The notes beneath the pieces were generated by a model, which was not told the DNA's origin, made no database searches, and was given only the letters and a program-made list of their open reading frames with translations. Below are positions 41,040 through 49,361 of a stretch of DNA of 64,000 nucleotides, one piece after another (position 1 is the stretch's first letter; each line of letters opens with the position of its first letter). The translations under genes and the position numbers were made by a program. Origin of the DNA: Bradyrhizobium sp. CB1650. Its GTDB lineage: Bacteria > Pseudomonadota > Alphaproteobacteria > Rhizobiales > Xanthobacteraceae. The stretch is taken from assembly GCF_029761915.1 (NCBI RefSeq), contig NZ_CP121695.1, positions 744,001 to 808,000 of the forward strand, read 5' to 3'.

Positions 41040-42413
41040 CTATGATACCGGCTTGGGCGGCGGAGCGGTGCCCTGCGCCCATTTCTCCAGCTTGCCCAGC
41101 ACGCCCCAGGCCGAGAGCGCCAGGAATATCGGCATGGCGAACTGGCCGAGACCCGGTACGGCCGACACGATCGTTCCGAACAGGCCGGCAAGACCTCCCG
41201 CATTGGGGCTCGCCGTCACCGCCGATAGCAGCGCGGTGATGAGCGTCCCGCCGACGCCAAGCGCGGTCTTCCTCCCATCCAGGAGCTTGCCGATCGTCTC
41301 GCCGAGCGCGCCGTTGACCTGGCCGAGTACGGGCTTGCCGTTGCCGTTGAGCAATGTACCGAGCAACTCCACCACTTGTTTCAACTGGTCGACCGGCGCG
41401 GGGTTGGTCGGGGTGACCGTTCCGGGCATGGGGGCCGACTTGTTGATGAGGGAGAAGAGACGCTCGAACAGGCTGAACGGATCGTTGGTCGCCGGTATGG
41501 TGCCGCTCGGTGCCGTGCCGGCCGGCTGTGGCCGCATGAACTGCGCGAGGTCCTCCAGTCGCTTCAGGATCTGCGACAGGTCGACGGGCGGTGTCACGGT
41601 GATCGGCTGGGACGCCCGTGTGATGGCGGCAATGGTGGCCGCATCGAGCAGGCCCGAATCGTTGATGCCGTTCTGCTGCTGAAATCTCGAGACGGCTGCT
41701 TTGGTCTTCGGCCCGCTGATACCGTCCTCGGCGAGCGGTGGATTGGCGCCGAGCCGGTTGAGCGCCTGCTGCATCAGAACAATCGTCGCCGCGGCCTCCT
41801 CATCGGGCTCGGGATTGCCCGCGCCCGGCGGGCTGCCGTCGAGGCTGATCGAGGAATCGAGCGTCATCATCGCGTGCAGGATCACGGCCGTGCCGAGCTG
41901 CGAGTCCACATGGCTCGGATCGAACACGTGATCGCGGACGAACTTGCCGGGCCTTGCCTCGGGCGGACCGTAGAGCGTCGAGCCGCCGTAGAGATAGGGC
42001 GAGTTGACGCCCTTGGCGTGATAGCCGAAGCCGTTGAAGGCTTCGAGCCGGAACAGGGTTCGCGCGGCGCTCCAGTCCGTCGCGCCGACGAAGTCCTGGA
42101 TTCTCAGCGCATCCACCGCGCCGTCGACGAACGAGCCGAACGGGCCGCGTCCCTTCGGGACGATGGTCGTCACGCGATTGAGCGACTGGCCGTTGCCGAG
42201 ATAGGTGCCGAAATCGAAATTGGACTCGCGATAATGGCAAAGGGCGACGAAATGCCAGGGCACACCGGTGCGTTGCTCGATCTGCTGATAGGTCGTCTTG
42301 CCGTTGATGGCCCGATGCGCCACCGCGTTCGCATCGTCAAGGCGTGAGGGCCGGATCTGGAGGTTGGCCCAATTCCTCTCATACTCGCTCTTCAAGCTCT
42401 GAAATGACACCAT
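41040..42413 (-). CDS. Lysozyme-like protein with peptidoglycan-binding domain and C-terminal membrane segments
   Basis: 457 residues from ATG 42413. An N-terminal lysozyme-like domain (about 1-150) has VPWHFVALCHYRESNFDFGT, with the likely catalytic Glu in YRES, and RLEAFNGFGYHAKGVNSPYL. A PG_binding_1 domain follows (about 190-250; QQALNRLGANPPLAEDGISG). A Pro/Thr linker leads to a Gly/Ala-rich C-terminus with hydrophobic segments (GGTLITALLSAVTASPNAGG; QFAMPIFLALSAWGVLGKLE). No signal peptide is visible, as in phage endolysins. It is probably a muralytic enzyme; its export route is unclear. Confidence 0.8.
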   Translation of the reverse strand: MVSFQSLKSEYERNWANLQIRPSRLDDANAVAHRAINGKTTYQQIEQRTGVPWHFVALCHYRESNFDFGTYLGNGQSLNRVTTIVPKGRGPFGSFVDGAVDALRIQDFVGATDWSAARTLFRLEAFNGFGYHAKGVNSPYLYGGSTLYGPPEARPGKFVRDHVFDPSHVDSQLGTAVILHAMMTLDSSISLDGSPPGAGNPEPDEEAAATIVLMQQALNRLGANPPLAEDGISGPKTKAAVSRFQQQNGINDSGLLDAATIAAITRASQPITVTPPVDLSQILKRLEDLAQFMRPQPAGTAPSGTIPATNDPFSLFERLFSLINKSAPMPGTVTPTNPAPVDQLKQVVELLGTLLNGNGKPVLGQVNGALGETIGKLLDGRKTALGVGGTLITALLSAVTASPNAGGLAGLFGTIVSAVPGLGQFAMPIFLALSAWGVLGKLEKWAQGTAPPPKPVS

Positions 42414-42695
42414 TTCCCGCTCCCGCAAATCGTTAAAATTGTTGGGTCTTCGTGCAAATCTGGTGCGAGCTGCGTGCCGTCCTCGCGGCAGGCGCGCTCG
42501 GCGTAATGGGCGCAATGTTGCAGGCTGCCGGCTCAGGCGTGTGTGAAATGGCTTACACGGCGGGAACGAAATCGCTGAGGTTGCTGCGATCAAAGGCCGC
42601 AATCTTTCGCGCAACCGGCGATGCCGCGACGGAATCCGGGAACCGGCCGGACCCGTCATCCGTTAGCGACAGAGATGATCCGCAAGGAGCCCCGC

Positions 42696-43070
42696 ATGAC
42701 CAAGCGCGTTCTTGCGATCGGCATCGAACCGGGCAGCGTAGATTATGGTGCACTGCCGCAGCTCACGCCTGAACTCGTCCGTAACTACATCGAGGCGCAA
42801 CTCCTGCGGCTGCGCGGTCTCGGCTTCGAGGTCACGAGTTGCCTGATCGATCTCGATGTCACAGCGGAAGCTGCCGTTGCGGCGGCGTTGCGCGACGAGA
42901 GCTTCGATTGCATCGTCATCGGCGCGGGCCTGCGCGAACCGAAGGAGCGCCTCCTCCTGTTCGAGAAGGTGCTCAATCTCGTTCACCGGCTGGCACCAAA
43001 GGCCGCGATCTGCTTCAACACGACACCCGCCGACACCACTGAGGCGGTGCAGCGCTGGATCGAACCCTGA
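42696..43070 (+). CDS. Conserved hypothetical cytoplasmic protein
   Basis: 124 residues from ATG 42696 (aaggag seven bases upstream). MTKRVLAIGIEPGSVDYGAL, ESFDCIVIGAGLREPKERLL and LAPKAAICFNTTPADTTEAV suggest an alternating beta/alpha Rossmann-like fold with a glycine-containing loop after strand 4, but the family is not recognised. No signal or membrane segment. It stands alone. Confidence 0.7.
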   Translation: MTKRVLAIGIEPGSVDYGALPQLTPELVRNYIEAQLLRLRGLGFEVTSCLIDLDVTAEAAVAAALRDESFDCIVIGAGLREPKERLLLFEKVLNLVHRLAPKAAICFNTTPADTTEAVQRWIEP

Positions 43071-43162
43071 ACGGCGTGGCGCGTCGGCCCGAACGCCGAC
43101 GATTGTTCTGGCCCGAATCCGCACCTGGCGCTATGAGTGGCGCCAGCACAGGAGGGCCGAAT

Positions 43163-43468
43163 ATGCTTCGAGGGCTTGGAATTGCGGCATGTCTGATGGT
43201 TGCCATGGCGATGCCGGTTCATGAGGCGTCGGCGCAGGATGCCGTCGGTGGCGCCATCATTGGCGGCGTCGGCGGGGCGATCCTGGGAGGTGCGCTTGGC
43301 GGCGGCCGCGGAGCGGCGATCGGCGCCGTTGTCGGCGCCGGCACGGGTGCCGCAATCGCCTCCGAAGGCGAGCGGCGCCGCTCCGGCTACTATGCCTATC
43401 AGCGCGGCTGCTACATGCAGCGTCCGGACGGCTATTACGTGCGCGTCGATTCCCGATATTGCTACTGA
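43163..43468 (+). CDS. Glycine-zipper secreted protein
   Basis: 101 residues from ATG 43163 (ggagg upstream). A Sec signal (GIAACLMVAMAMPVHEASA) leads to a glycine-zipper helix hairpin, GAIIGGVGGAILGGALGGGR then GAAIGAVVGAGTGAAIASEG, and a Tyr/Cys-rich C-terminal tail. Glycine-zipper segments insert in or associate with membranes. Function unknown. Confidence 0.8.
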   Translation: MLRGLGIAACLMVAMAMPVHEASAQDAVGGAIIGGVGGAILGGALGGGRGAAIGAVVGAGTGAAIASEGERRRSGYYAYQRGCYMQRPDGYYVRVDSRYCY

Positions 43469-43645
43469 CGACAGATTCGCTCTGGCTTGCAGCCGCCGCG
43501 TTTGACACCGGTGAGAGCGTCGTCGCGCCGCACCGAAGCGAGATGAAATCAGGTTTGCTCGGCTGACCGTGGCCTACCTCTGCCTACGGGGAGAGTTGTT
43601 CCGAGTTCTCCGGCTCACATCGATTCAACCAAGAAGTCATCCGCT

Positions 43646-43819
43646 TTAGTCGAAGCGGGTTTCGACTGGTGTCTCTCGGCGCGACAGCACATCGACCTGG
43701 GCGGGCATCATCATTGGGCTCATCTTCTCGATCTGGTCCAGAAGCCAGTCGACCAGATAACCCGGGCTCAGCAACGACAGGCCCGTGCTCCACATGCGCT
43801 CGATTGTCCGATTCATCAT
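43646..43819 (-). CDS. Small hypothetical protein
   Basis: 57 residues. The start MMNRTIERMW is well marked by aaggagagggg nine bases upstream. It contains a hydrophobic/amphipathic stretch (STGLSLLSPGYLVDWLLDQI) and ends in a charged tail. Function unknown. It marks the start of the rearranged zone. Confidence 0.5.
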   Translation of the reverse strand: MMNRTIERMWSTGLSLLSPGYLVDWLLDQIEKMSPMMMPAQVDVLSRRETPVETRFD

Positions 43820-43913
43820 CGATCCCCTCTCCTTCGATGATGAGTGACTGTGACACACAGTCCGTACAACCCGAAGCGAAGAGTTAATAGATGGTAAACG
43901 GGCGGCGGACGAC

Positions 43914-43968
43914 CTAAATCAACCGCATCCCGCGCAAGCTCGCATGTCCGCTCTTGCCGACGACGATG
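43914..43968 (-). pseudogene. radC: Remnant of radC 3' end (copy A)
   Basis: About 55 bp match the end of the radC fragment at 45841-45895: aatcaaccgcatcccgcg on the plus strand, then a 29-bp identical core, then divergence. It encodes only the antisense of the terminal RadC residues. It lies in the gap (43820-44072) between the small hypothetical gene and the LysR gene. Together with the other copy it brackets the LysR/ABM pair. Confidence 0.7.
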
Positions 43969-44072
43969 ATGACGGTCACTGCAATAGTCACCATGAGGCG
44001 CGGCGGCGCTTTGAGGTATTCACCGGCGCTGGACAACGAGGACGTTGGGGCCGAGGCCCTGGCGTGCCTCGA

Positions 44073-45014
44073 CTATTGGGCCTGCCGCGATATTCTTCCC
44101 GGCGCCAACGTGACAGCTCCGAATGCTCGGTGCACGATCGCTCGAAAGGCGGAGGCGGCCGGGTCAAAGTGCGTTCGCTCATGCCAAATCAGGTGGAGGG
44201 GTGTGCACTGTGTCGGCGCAATTCCCTCCAGCGCGATCAGGCCAAATTGGGCGCTGAAGACTTGTACAAGGCTGACCGGCAGCGTCGCCACCAAATCGGT
44301 ATCCGCCACTACAGCAGCCGCCGCCATGAAGCTGGGCACGACCATCGCAATGACGCGGTCGATTCCCAGGTGGGCGTAAGAATCGTCGAGACCGCTATAG
44401 CCGCGGCCGGGAGCGACCTCGACGTCGACATGCTGCAAGTGGCGCAATTCCGCCATGGCTAGATCCTTGTTCGCCAAGGCATGATCGCGTCTGGCGACCA
44501 AAACGCCTCGCTCGACGTAGAGAAAGGATGCGTGCATGCCGGGGCTGTCGTCCAACGGGTTTGCGATGGCGGCATCTACTTCGATGCTCTGGGCCCCGCC
44601 CCACGCCAGAAACGTGTCTATCCCCACCACCCGCAGGCTAGCGCACGGCATCTCGGCGGCCATGAGGCGGCCGAGTCGGGGAAGTTGGGAGACTTGCCCG
44701 GCGTCCGCCATCGCGAGCGTGAACCGCCTCGTGGTTGTGGCTGGGTCGAAGGTCTCGTCTCGAACAGCCTGCTCGAGGCTCTGGAGCGCTCTTCTGAGCG
44801 TGGGCGCGAGTGTCAGGGCGCGCGGCGTCGGGACGACGCCGCGGCCGTTCCGCACAACAAGCGGATCGCCGAGTTCGTGCCGCAGGCGGGCGAGCGCATT
44901 GCTGACTGCGGACGGCGTCACGTTGAGCCGCTCTGCGGCGCGCGCCACGCTGCGCTCGGAAAGCACTGCGTCCAGGGTCAGCAGCAGATTCAGATCGAGA
45001 CGGGACAAGCTCAC
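44073..45014 (-). CDS. LysR-family transcriptional regulator (NodD/PcpR-like group)
   Basis: 313 residues. The N-terminus LDLNLLLTLDAVLSERSVAR and TPSAVSNALARLRHELGDPL are typical of the NodD/SyrM/PcpR group, and the effector domain is complete. The start is GTG (45012-45014). It is divergent from a small ABM monooxygenase gene, its likely target. An inverted repeat, atcatca...tgatgat (45029-45059), is in the gap. The unit lies between two radC-tail copies and may be a transferred cassette. Confidence 0.9.
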   Translation of the reverse strand: MSLSRLDLNLLLTLDAVLSERSVARAAERLNVTPSAVSNALARLRHELGDPLVVRNGRGVVPTPRALTLAPTLRRALQSLEQAVRDETFDPATTTRRFTLAMADAGQVSQLPRLGRLMAAEMPCASLRVVGIDTFLAWGGAQSIEVDAAIANPLDDSPGMHASFLYVERGVLVARRDHALANKDLAMAELRHLQHVDVEVAPGRGYSGLDDSYAHLGIDRVIAMVVPSFMAAAAVVADTDLVATLPVSLVQVFSAQFGLIALEGIAPTQCTPLHLIWHERTHFDPAASAFRAIVHRAFGAVTLAPGRISRQAQ

Positions 45015-45028
45015 AACTGGTGAGTATA

Positions 45029-45059
45029 ATCATCACAGATCATAACTGGCAATGATGAT
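45029..45059. promoter_or_regulatory. Candidate LysR-binding inverted repeat
   Basis: The 7-bp arms atcatca (45029-45035) and tgatgat (45053-45059) are separated by 17 bp in the divergent LysR/ABM promoter region. Position and symmetry fit an LTTR site; binding is inferred. Confidence 0.4.
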
Positions 45060-45118
45060 CCGCCTTCCCTAGTGTCTCGGCCTTGGACAGCAAGGAATTG
45101 GACAGCAAGGAAAGAGCG

Positions 45119-45427
45119 ATGACCAAAGTTACGACGATCAACACCCTCGTGCTAAAGCCGGAACACGTGGCCGAATATATCGCTTCGCAGAGGGAGTTCA
45201 CCTCGGCGATTTCCGCCGTGCCGAACGGGCCGCTTGGAGGCCGCCTCTACAAGAGCATCCAAGGAACGAAGATCGTGCTCGTCAGTCAGTTCGACTCGTT
45301 AGCCGCGCAGACTGCGGTCATGGGCCGCCCGGAACTCGCGGCGCAAATCGAGAAGCTCCGGCCTTTCGTCGAGTCGTCGAGCCCGGCTCTATACGAGGAA
45401 GCCTTCACTTACGGCGGTTTCAGATGA
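45119..45427 (+). CDS. ABM-family (antibiotic biosynthesis monooxygenase-like) small protein
   Basis: 102 residues from ATG 45119, with aagg/aaag upstream. It has the ferredoxin-like ABM fold: INTLVLKPEHVAEYIASQRE (strand 1, helix 1), GGRLYKSIQGTKIVLVSQFD (strands 2-3) and EKLRPFVESSSPALYEEAFT. ABM proteins include cofactor-free monooxygenases and heme-degrading enzymes; the substrate is unknown. Probably controlled by the divergent LysR. Confidence 0.8.
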   Translation: MTKVTTINTLVLKPEHVAEYIASQREFTSAISAVPNGPLGGRLYKSIQGTKIVLVSQFDSLAAQTAVMGRPELAAQIEKLRPFVESSSPALYEEAFTYGGFR

Positions 45428-45840
45428 AAGGCTGAGGCGAGCTGAGGGCTTTGCGGATGAGCGATCTTCTCATGCCATGCGCGCACACCGCGCTTCCTCC
45501 CCCTTGTGGGGCAGGGCTATCGCATATGGCAGTTAAAGGTTGCCGGAAGAGCTCGGCCTGCATGGTTCGAGACGCCCGCTTTGGCGGGCTCCTCACCATG
45601 AGGGTCTAATATCTTGCCGCAAAACGCGACCTCATCCCGAGGGCCCGCCGTAGGCGGGCGTCTCGAACGATGGCCGCAGGCAAGCTGCACATCACGTTTT
45701 TCTCCATATCAGCGGGGCTGCAACATGCAGCGCCCCAACGACGCCTATGTCCGGGTCGCGCTACTGCTACTAGCGTGATTTCGCGGCGGCGCATGTCTCC
45801 AGCGCGGCTCGGATTGAACGAGGCAGCGTGCGGCTTCTCG
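45428..45840. other. Intergenic region with palindromic repeat
   Basis: The 413-bp gap between the ABM gene and the radC fragment contains the perfect 14-bp inverted repeat ttcgagacgcccgc (45566-45579) / gcgggcgtctcgaa (45654-45667), of the same type as the other intergenic palindromes. No credible coding sequence was seen. Confidence 0.6.
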
Positions 45841-46167
45841 CTAGATCAGCCGCATCCCGCGCAAGCTCGCATGTCCGCCCTTCCCGACGATGATGTGGTC
45901 GTGCACGGCGATGCCGAGCGGTTTGGCGATGTCGATGATGGCCTTGGTCATCTGGATGTCGGCCTGTGAGGGCGAGGGATCGCCGCTTGGGTGGTTGTGC
46001 ACCAGGATGAGGGCGGTTGCCGATAGTTCGAGCGCGCGCTTGATCACCTCGCGCGGATAGACCGGGGTGTGGTCGACGGTGCCAGTCTGCTGCACCTCGT
46101 CGGCGATGAGCTGGTTGCGCTTGTCGAGGAAGAGCAGGCGAAATTGTTCCCTGTCGGCAAACGCCAT
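45841..46167 (-). pseudogene. radC: RadC JAB-domain fragment, N-terminal half missing
   Basis: 108 residues corresponding to the C-terminal MPN/JAB domain of RadC. The JAMM residues are intact: Glu in IADEVQQTG, then [20 protein letters not shown] (HxH...S..D). Full RadC proteins are about 220-250 residues and begin with helix-hairpin-helix DNA-binding elements, absent here. Homology stops right at ATG 46167, where an AT-rich repeated sequence begins. Its own promoter-like sequence (tatatt, minus strand) lies just upstream, so the domain might be expressed alone. RadC's function is unsettled despite the 'DNA repair' name. Confidence 0.82.
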
Positions 46168-46183
46168 TATCGAGAGACAATAT

Positions 46184-46230
46184 AGTTTTTACAAAGACAA
46201 AGAGTTTTTACTTTGACAGAAAGTTTTTGC
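46184..46230. repeat. Three 19-bp direct repeats (agtttttac motif)
   Basis: agttttta(c) occurs at 46184 and 46203 and as agtttttgc at 46222, spaced exactly 19 bp. The first two units also share gaca at the same offset. The segment is markedly AT-rich for this genome. On the minus strand it overlaps a -10-like tatatt just upstream of the radC fragment. It may be an operator array left from a replaced gene. Confidence 0.6.
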
Positions 46231-46235
46231 CAACG

Positions 46236-46592
46236 GGTGGAGAGGAGCGCGGCCTGACGCGCGCGATCGGCGTGTGCAACTTCAACCTTCCGATGATCCG
46301 TCGCGCGGTGAAGGAGATCGGCGCGAAGATTGCCAGCCTCCAGGTCGAATACCACGCGTTCCTGTCGCTGGCGCTGATGCTCGCCTATCTGCGCGGCAAG
46401 GGGATTCCGCTGACAGCCTATGCGCCCCTCGCGCAAGGGCGGGCGGCAAGTGATCCCACGCCCGCCTTCCTCGGCCACTAGCAGTGCCGCTCAGATGGCG
46501 GTCGCCTGGCTCCTGGATCAGGAGGGCGTCATCGTGATTCCCTAAGCCGCCCCTCCCGAAAGCCAGAGGGCCAATCTTGATGCGCTTCGTCT
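46236..46592 (+). pseudogene. Aldo/keto reductase fragment
   Basis: GLTRAIGVCNFNLPMIRRAV, SLQVEYHAFLS and GIPLTAYAPLAQGRA are AKR blocks. After a stop at 46479-46481 and a deletion, SAAQMAVAWLLDQEGVIVIP and ESQRANLDALRL continue the family sequence with a further in-frame taa. Both the N-terminal half (including the catalytic Tyr) and the C-terminus are missing. The 3' side is cut by IS21-type sequence near 46590. Confidence 0.75.
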
Positions 46593-47465
46593 GCTCGGCC
46601 AGCTCCGGGCGACGATGTGCCTTGGGATAGGCGATACATTTATCGAGCAGCCAGGCGTTCAACTCATCCAGGTTCTTGAACCGCAGCCGCGGCGTGAAGA
46701 AGCGCTCCCGGACCAGCCCGACTTGGTTCTCGACCTGCCCCTTCTCCCAGCCCGAGGCCGGCGTGCAGGCGACCGGGTCGACCAGATAGTGGCTGCCATC
46801 TGCAGGAAGCGGCGATTGTAGAGGCGCCCTTTGCCGACGAAGATCGTCTCCACCGCGGTCTTCATGTTGTCGTAGATGCCGCGGCTGCAGGTACCCTTGA
46901 ACAGAGCGAACGCCCGGTCGTGGGCGTCGAACACCATCTCCTGTGTCTCCCGCGGATAGGCCCGTGCGAACAGCATGCGGCTGTGGCAGAGCCGGACATG
47001 GGCGACCTTCACCATTACCGTGGTGCCGCTCAGCAGGACCACCTCGTGGCTCCAGTCGAACTGGTACGCTTCGCCCGGCGCAAAACTCAGCGGGACATAA
47101 GCGGCGGCAGTCGATTGCCCGCGTTCTTTGCCCCACCGTCTGGCGTAACGCCGCACGGCATCGTAACCACCATCATAGCCGCGGCCGCGCAGCTCTTCGA
47201 AGATCCAGATCAACGTCAGTTGTTCACGAGCCGGTTTGGTCGCGTTCGCCGCCAGCAGCCTGTCGAGCTCCGATGCCCACCGCCCCAGCTTTGGTCGTGG
47301 GTCGTGGCTGCACCTGCCGCTCGTACTCGAAGGAGATCTCTCCGGACCTCAGCACCTTCCGGACCTGTTCCGCGACACCTTCAGGTCACGGGCGATCTCC
47401 TTGATCGTCTTGTCCTTGATGAAGTGCTCGCGCCGTATCCGCGCAATCGTCTCCAAGACCAGCAT
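46590..47465 (-). pseudogene. istA: istA-like transposase pseudogene
   Basis: From ATG 47465 the reading runs MLVLETIARIRREHFIKDKT (helix-turn-helix region). It then needs at least two frame changes to reach ELDRLLAANATKPAREQLTL and IWIFEELRGRGYDGGYDAVR, then FDWSHEVVLLSGTTVMVKVA (catalytic-core Asp). Another shift near 46800 leads to HYLVDPVACTPASGWEKGQV with the core Glu in the KGQVENQVG block. The C-terminal end is truncated at about 46590. Multiple shifts make it inactive. Confidence 0.82.
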
Positions 47466-47580
47466 CCCCAACCACCTGCTTCATTGCAAAGCAGGCAGCG
47501 CAACAGACCTAACTGTAGGGGGTCAATTTTGGACGCCGATCCCCCGGCTTACGGGGTCAAATTTTGCATGCCGAATGACA
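46590..47580 (-). mobile_element. Decayed IS21-family insertion sequence
   Basis: The segment carries a broken istA-like transposase gene and, on its right edge, an IS21-type end: the outer tip reads tgtcattcggcatgcaaaat on the minus strand. Two repeats of the motif ggtcaa(a)ttttg (47521 and about 47554) resemble IS21 terminal repeats. The left end and istB are missing; homology stops within the aldo/keto reductase fragment. It cannot move by itself. Confidence 0.8.
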
Positions 47581-48173
47581 CTTCATCCGCTACAAGGGAC
47601 ATGCCGCGAGGATAACCGAACTCGACACCGCGCGGCCCCTCATGGCCGCCGCCGGCAGCCTCATGACCAAGGATTCGCTGTCGACACTCGGGCGTTTCCG
47701 CGGAGGTGCGGCGCCGGCGCGGCGGCGAAATCCTCGAAGGCGCGTCGGCCTCACTCAAAACCTTCCTCGCGCTGCGGATCGGGCGTCTCGAGGAAGGGCA
47801 TCCGCAGTCCCGCGAACCCAGACCGGGAGCGTGGCCGCGCTACAATCTCGCCGCCCACGTCGCGCTCGAACTCACGGCCCCACGCGACGACGGCTGTCCA
47901 GCCCGGAGCCTGCAGAGCCTGGCGCAATCTCGTTTTGCGGTCATATGCGTGATGCGAGCTCGGAAGCAGGCAGCATCCTGGCGAAATCCTCATCGCAAAT
48001 TTCTCTGGGGACAACAGCCGATCGGCGCATCTTGAGAGCTTAGCTTCCCACTGCGATTTGCCGGTCGGTTCTCATCCCGTCAACATAGCATATCAGCAGC
48101 CGACGAGGGAACGGCGGTCCTGAAACTAGATGTGGTCGCGGAGAAGATGCTCCGCGGACGAAGGAGCGACGCT
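47581..48173. other. Unassigned region between IS remnant and hypothetical gene
   Basis: 593 bp. Open frames exist on both strands (for example plus 47706-48035, minus 47751-48014), but none has a convincing start, codon pattern or recognisable domain, and they overlap each other. It may be debris of a gene interrupted by the IS insertion. Confidence 0.35.
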
Positions 48174-49268
48174 ATGAAGCAGATCGGCCGCAAGTACATG
48201 GTCCAGGATACGCGTGCGAAGGCGCTCGCGCTGGATGAGCACAAGGACCCGCTAAGGTTCGCTTCGCTCGATGAGGCGCTGGCGAAAGCCATCGAACTGC
48301 GCGGTCGCAAGTCGGCCGAGGCGTTCGCCGTCGTCGACGATCTCGGTAACAAGTGGATGTGGTCTGCGAAGAAAGTGCTTCGCGTCATGCTGTCGTACGA
48401 TACGAAGCACGTAATCGACGAAGCGATCGACGTCGACTGGGAGGAGATCAGCAGCATTCGGCAGATCCGGTGCAGGCCGGACGGCACCGTGGAGACGTCT
48501 CACAACATCCGACTGCCAGACGGGCCGCCGATCCCTGTCATGCTTCACGGGCGCAGCATGGGAACGACCACGACCCAGCGCTGGACGGACAAGCCTCAAT
48601 GGATCGAGCGGGAAAACCTGAGCTCATATGTCGATGCGCTGCCGACCCGGGTCCACAAGTTGGAGCAGCGCGCCATCAACGAGAAGGCACGAGCCGAACG
48701 CGCCGAGCAGAAGACCCGGCTACAGCTTGCCGCCTATGAGGCCGGCGACGAGATGACGTGCCAGCTCTGTGGCCGCCAAATCTGCAGCAAGTTCGGCACG
48801 ATTGCGCACCACGGTTATACCCGCCCTGGCGATGGCTACCAGACTGCATCGTGCGCTGGTACGCACCACAGCCCCCTCGAGGTCACGAACGATCTGCTGC
48901 TGAAATACATCCGCAAGTACGAAGCGCATTGCGCGGAAACGAAGCGCCTCATCGCCGACGTCCGCGCCGATCGTGTCGAGGTCGTAGTCACGGTCTCGCC
49001 GCACTGGGGCGAGCGTCGCAGCTACCCCTACACGTTCCGCTTCACCGCGGATACCTATGCGCAGGTGGTGGCGGCGAGCGAGGGCAAGCTGTCGCAGCAC
49101 GTGTCTTTCGCCGATCGCAAGAAATACTACGTGACCGAGCTCGAGAGCCGCCTGCGCAATCACAAGGTCGTTTTGGCTGAACTCCGCGAGCGTAACGCCA
49201 ATTGGAAACAGACTCGCGTCTTCGTCGACGGCGAATTCAAGGCATACGCCTGCGGAAAGGTGGCTTGA
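48174..49268 (+). CDS. Unrecognised protein with a possible zinc-binding cluster
   Basis: 364 residues from ATG 48174 (aaggag seven bases upstream; GTG 48132 is an alternative). The N-terminal 150 residues are mixed alpha/beta without a known motif. A charged helical stretch (EQRAINEKARAERAEQKTRL, likely coiled coil) precedes CQLCGRQICSKFGTIAHHGY and ASCAGTHHSPLEV, where Cys and His spacing suggests a metal site. The C-terminal 100 residues are Tyr/Arg-rich and may form strands. No function can be given. It begins a run of unrecognised genes. Confidence 0.7.
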   Translation: MKQIGRKYMVQDTRAKALALDEHKDPLRFASLDEALAKAIELRGRKSAEAFAVVDDLGNKWMWSAKKVLRVMLSYDTKHVIDEAIDVDWEEISSIRQIRCRPDGTVETSHNIRLPDGPPIPVMLHGRSMGTTTTQRWTDKPQWIERENLSSYVDALPTRVHKLEQRAINEKARAERAEQKTRLQLAAYEAGDEMTCQLCGRQICSKFGTIAHHGYTRPGDGYQTASCAGTHHSPLEVTNDLLLKYIRKYEAHCAETKRLIADVRADRVEVVVTVSPHWGERRSYPYTFRFTADTYAQVVAASEGKLSQHVSFADRKKYYVTELESRLRNHKVVLAELRERNANWKQTRVFVDGEFKAYACGKVA

Positions 49269-49361
49269 GAAAGTCCGGTCCCTCATCGCCGAGAACAGAG
49301 AAGCCATGCAAAGCCCGAGCGTGACGAATTGCGGTAACGACCACTCGACGAGTTCGACAGC

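Noticed and set aside
46184..46230. CRISPR array
   Set aside because: The repeats are only about 9 bp with 19-bp spacing and three units. No repeat-spacer structure or cas genes occur in the window.
47706..48035. Overlapping open frames on both strands after the IS remnant
   Set aside because: Neither strand gives a convincing start or motif, and the region looks like gene debris.
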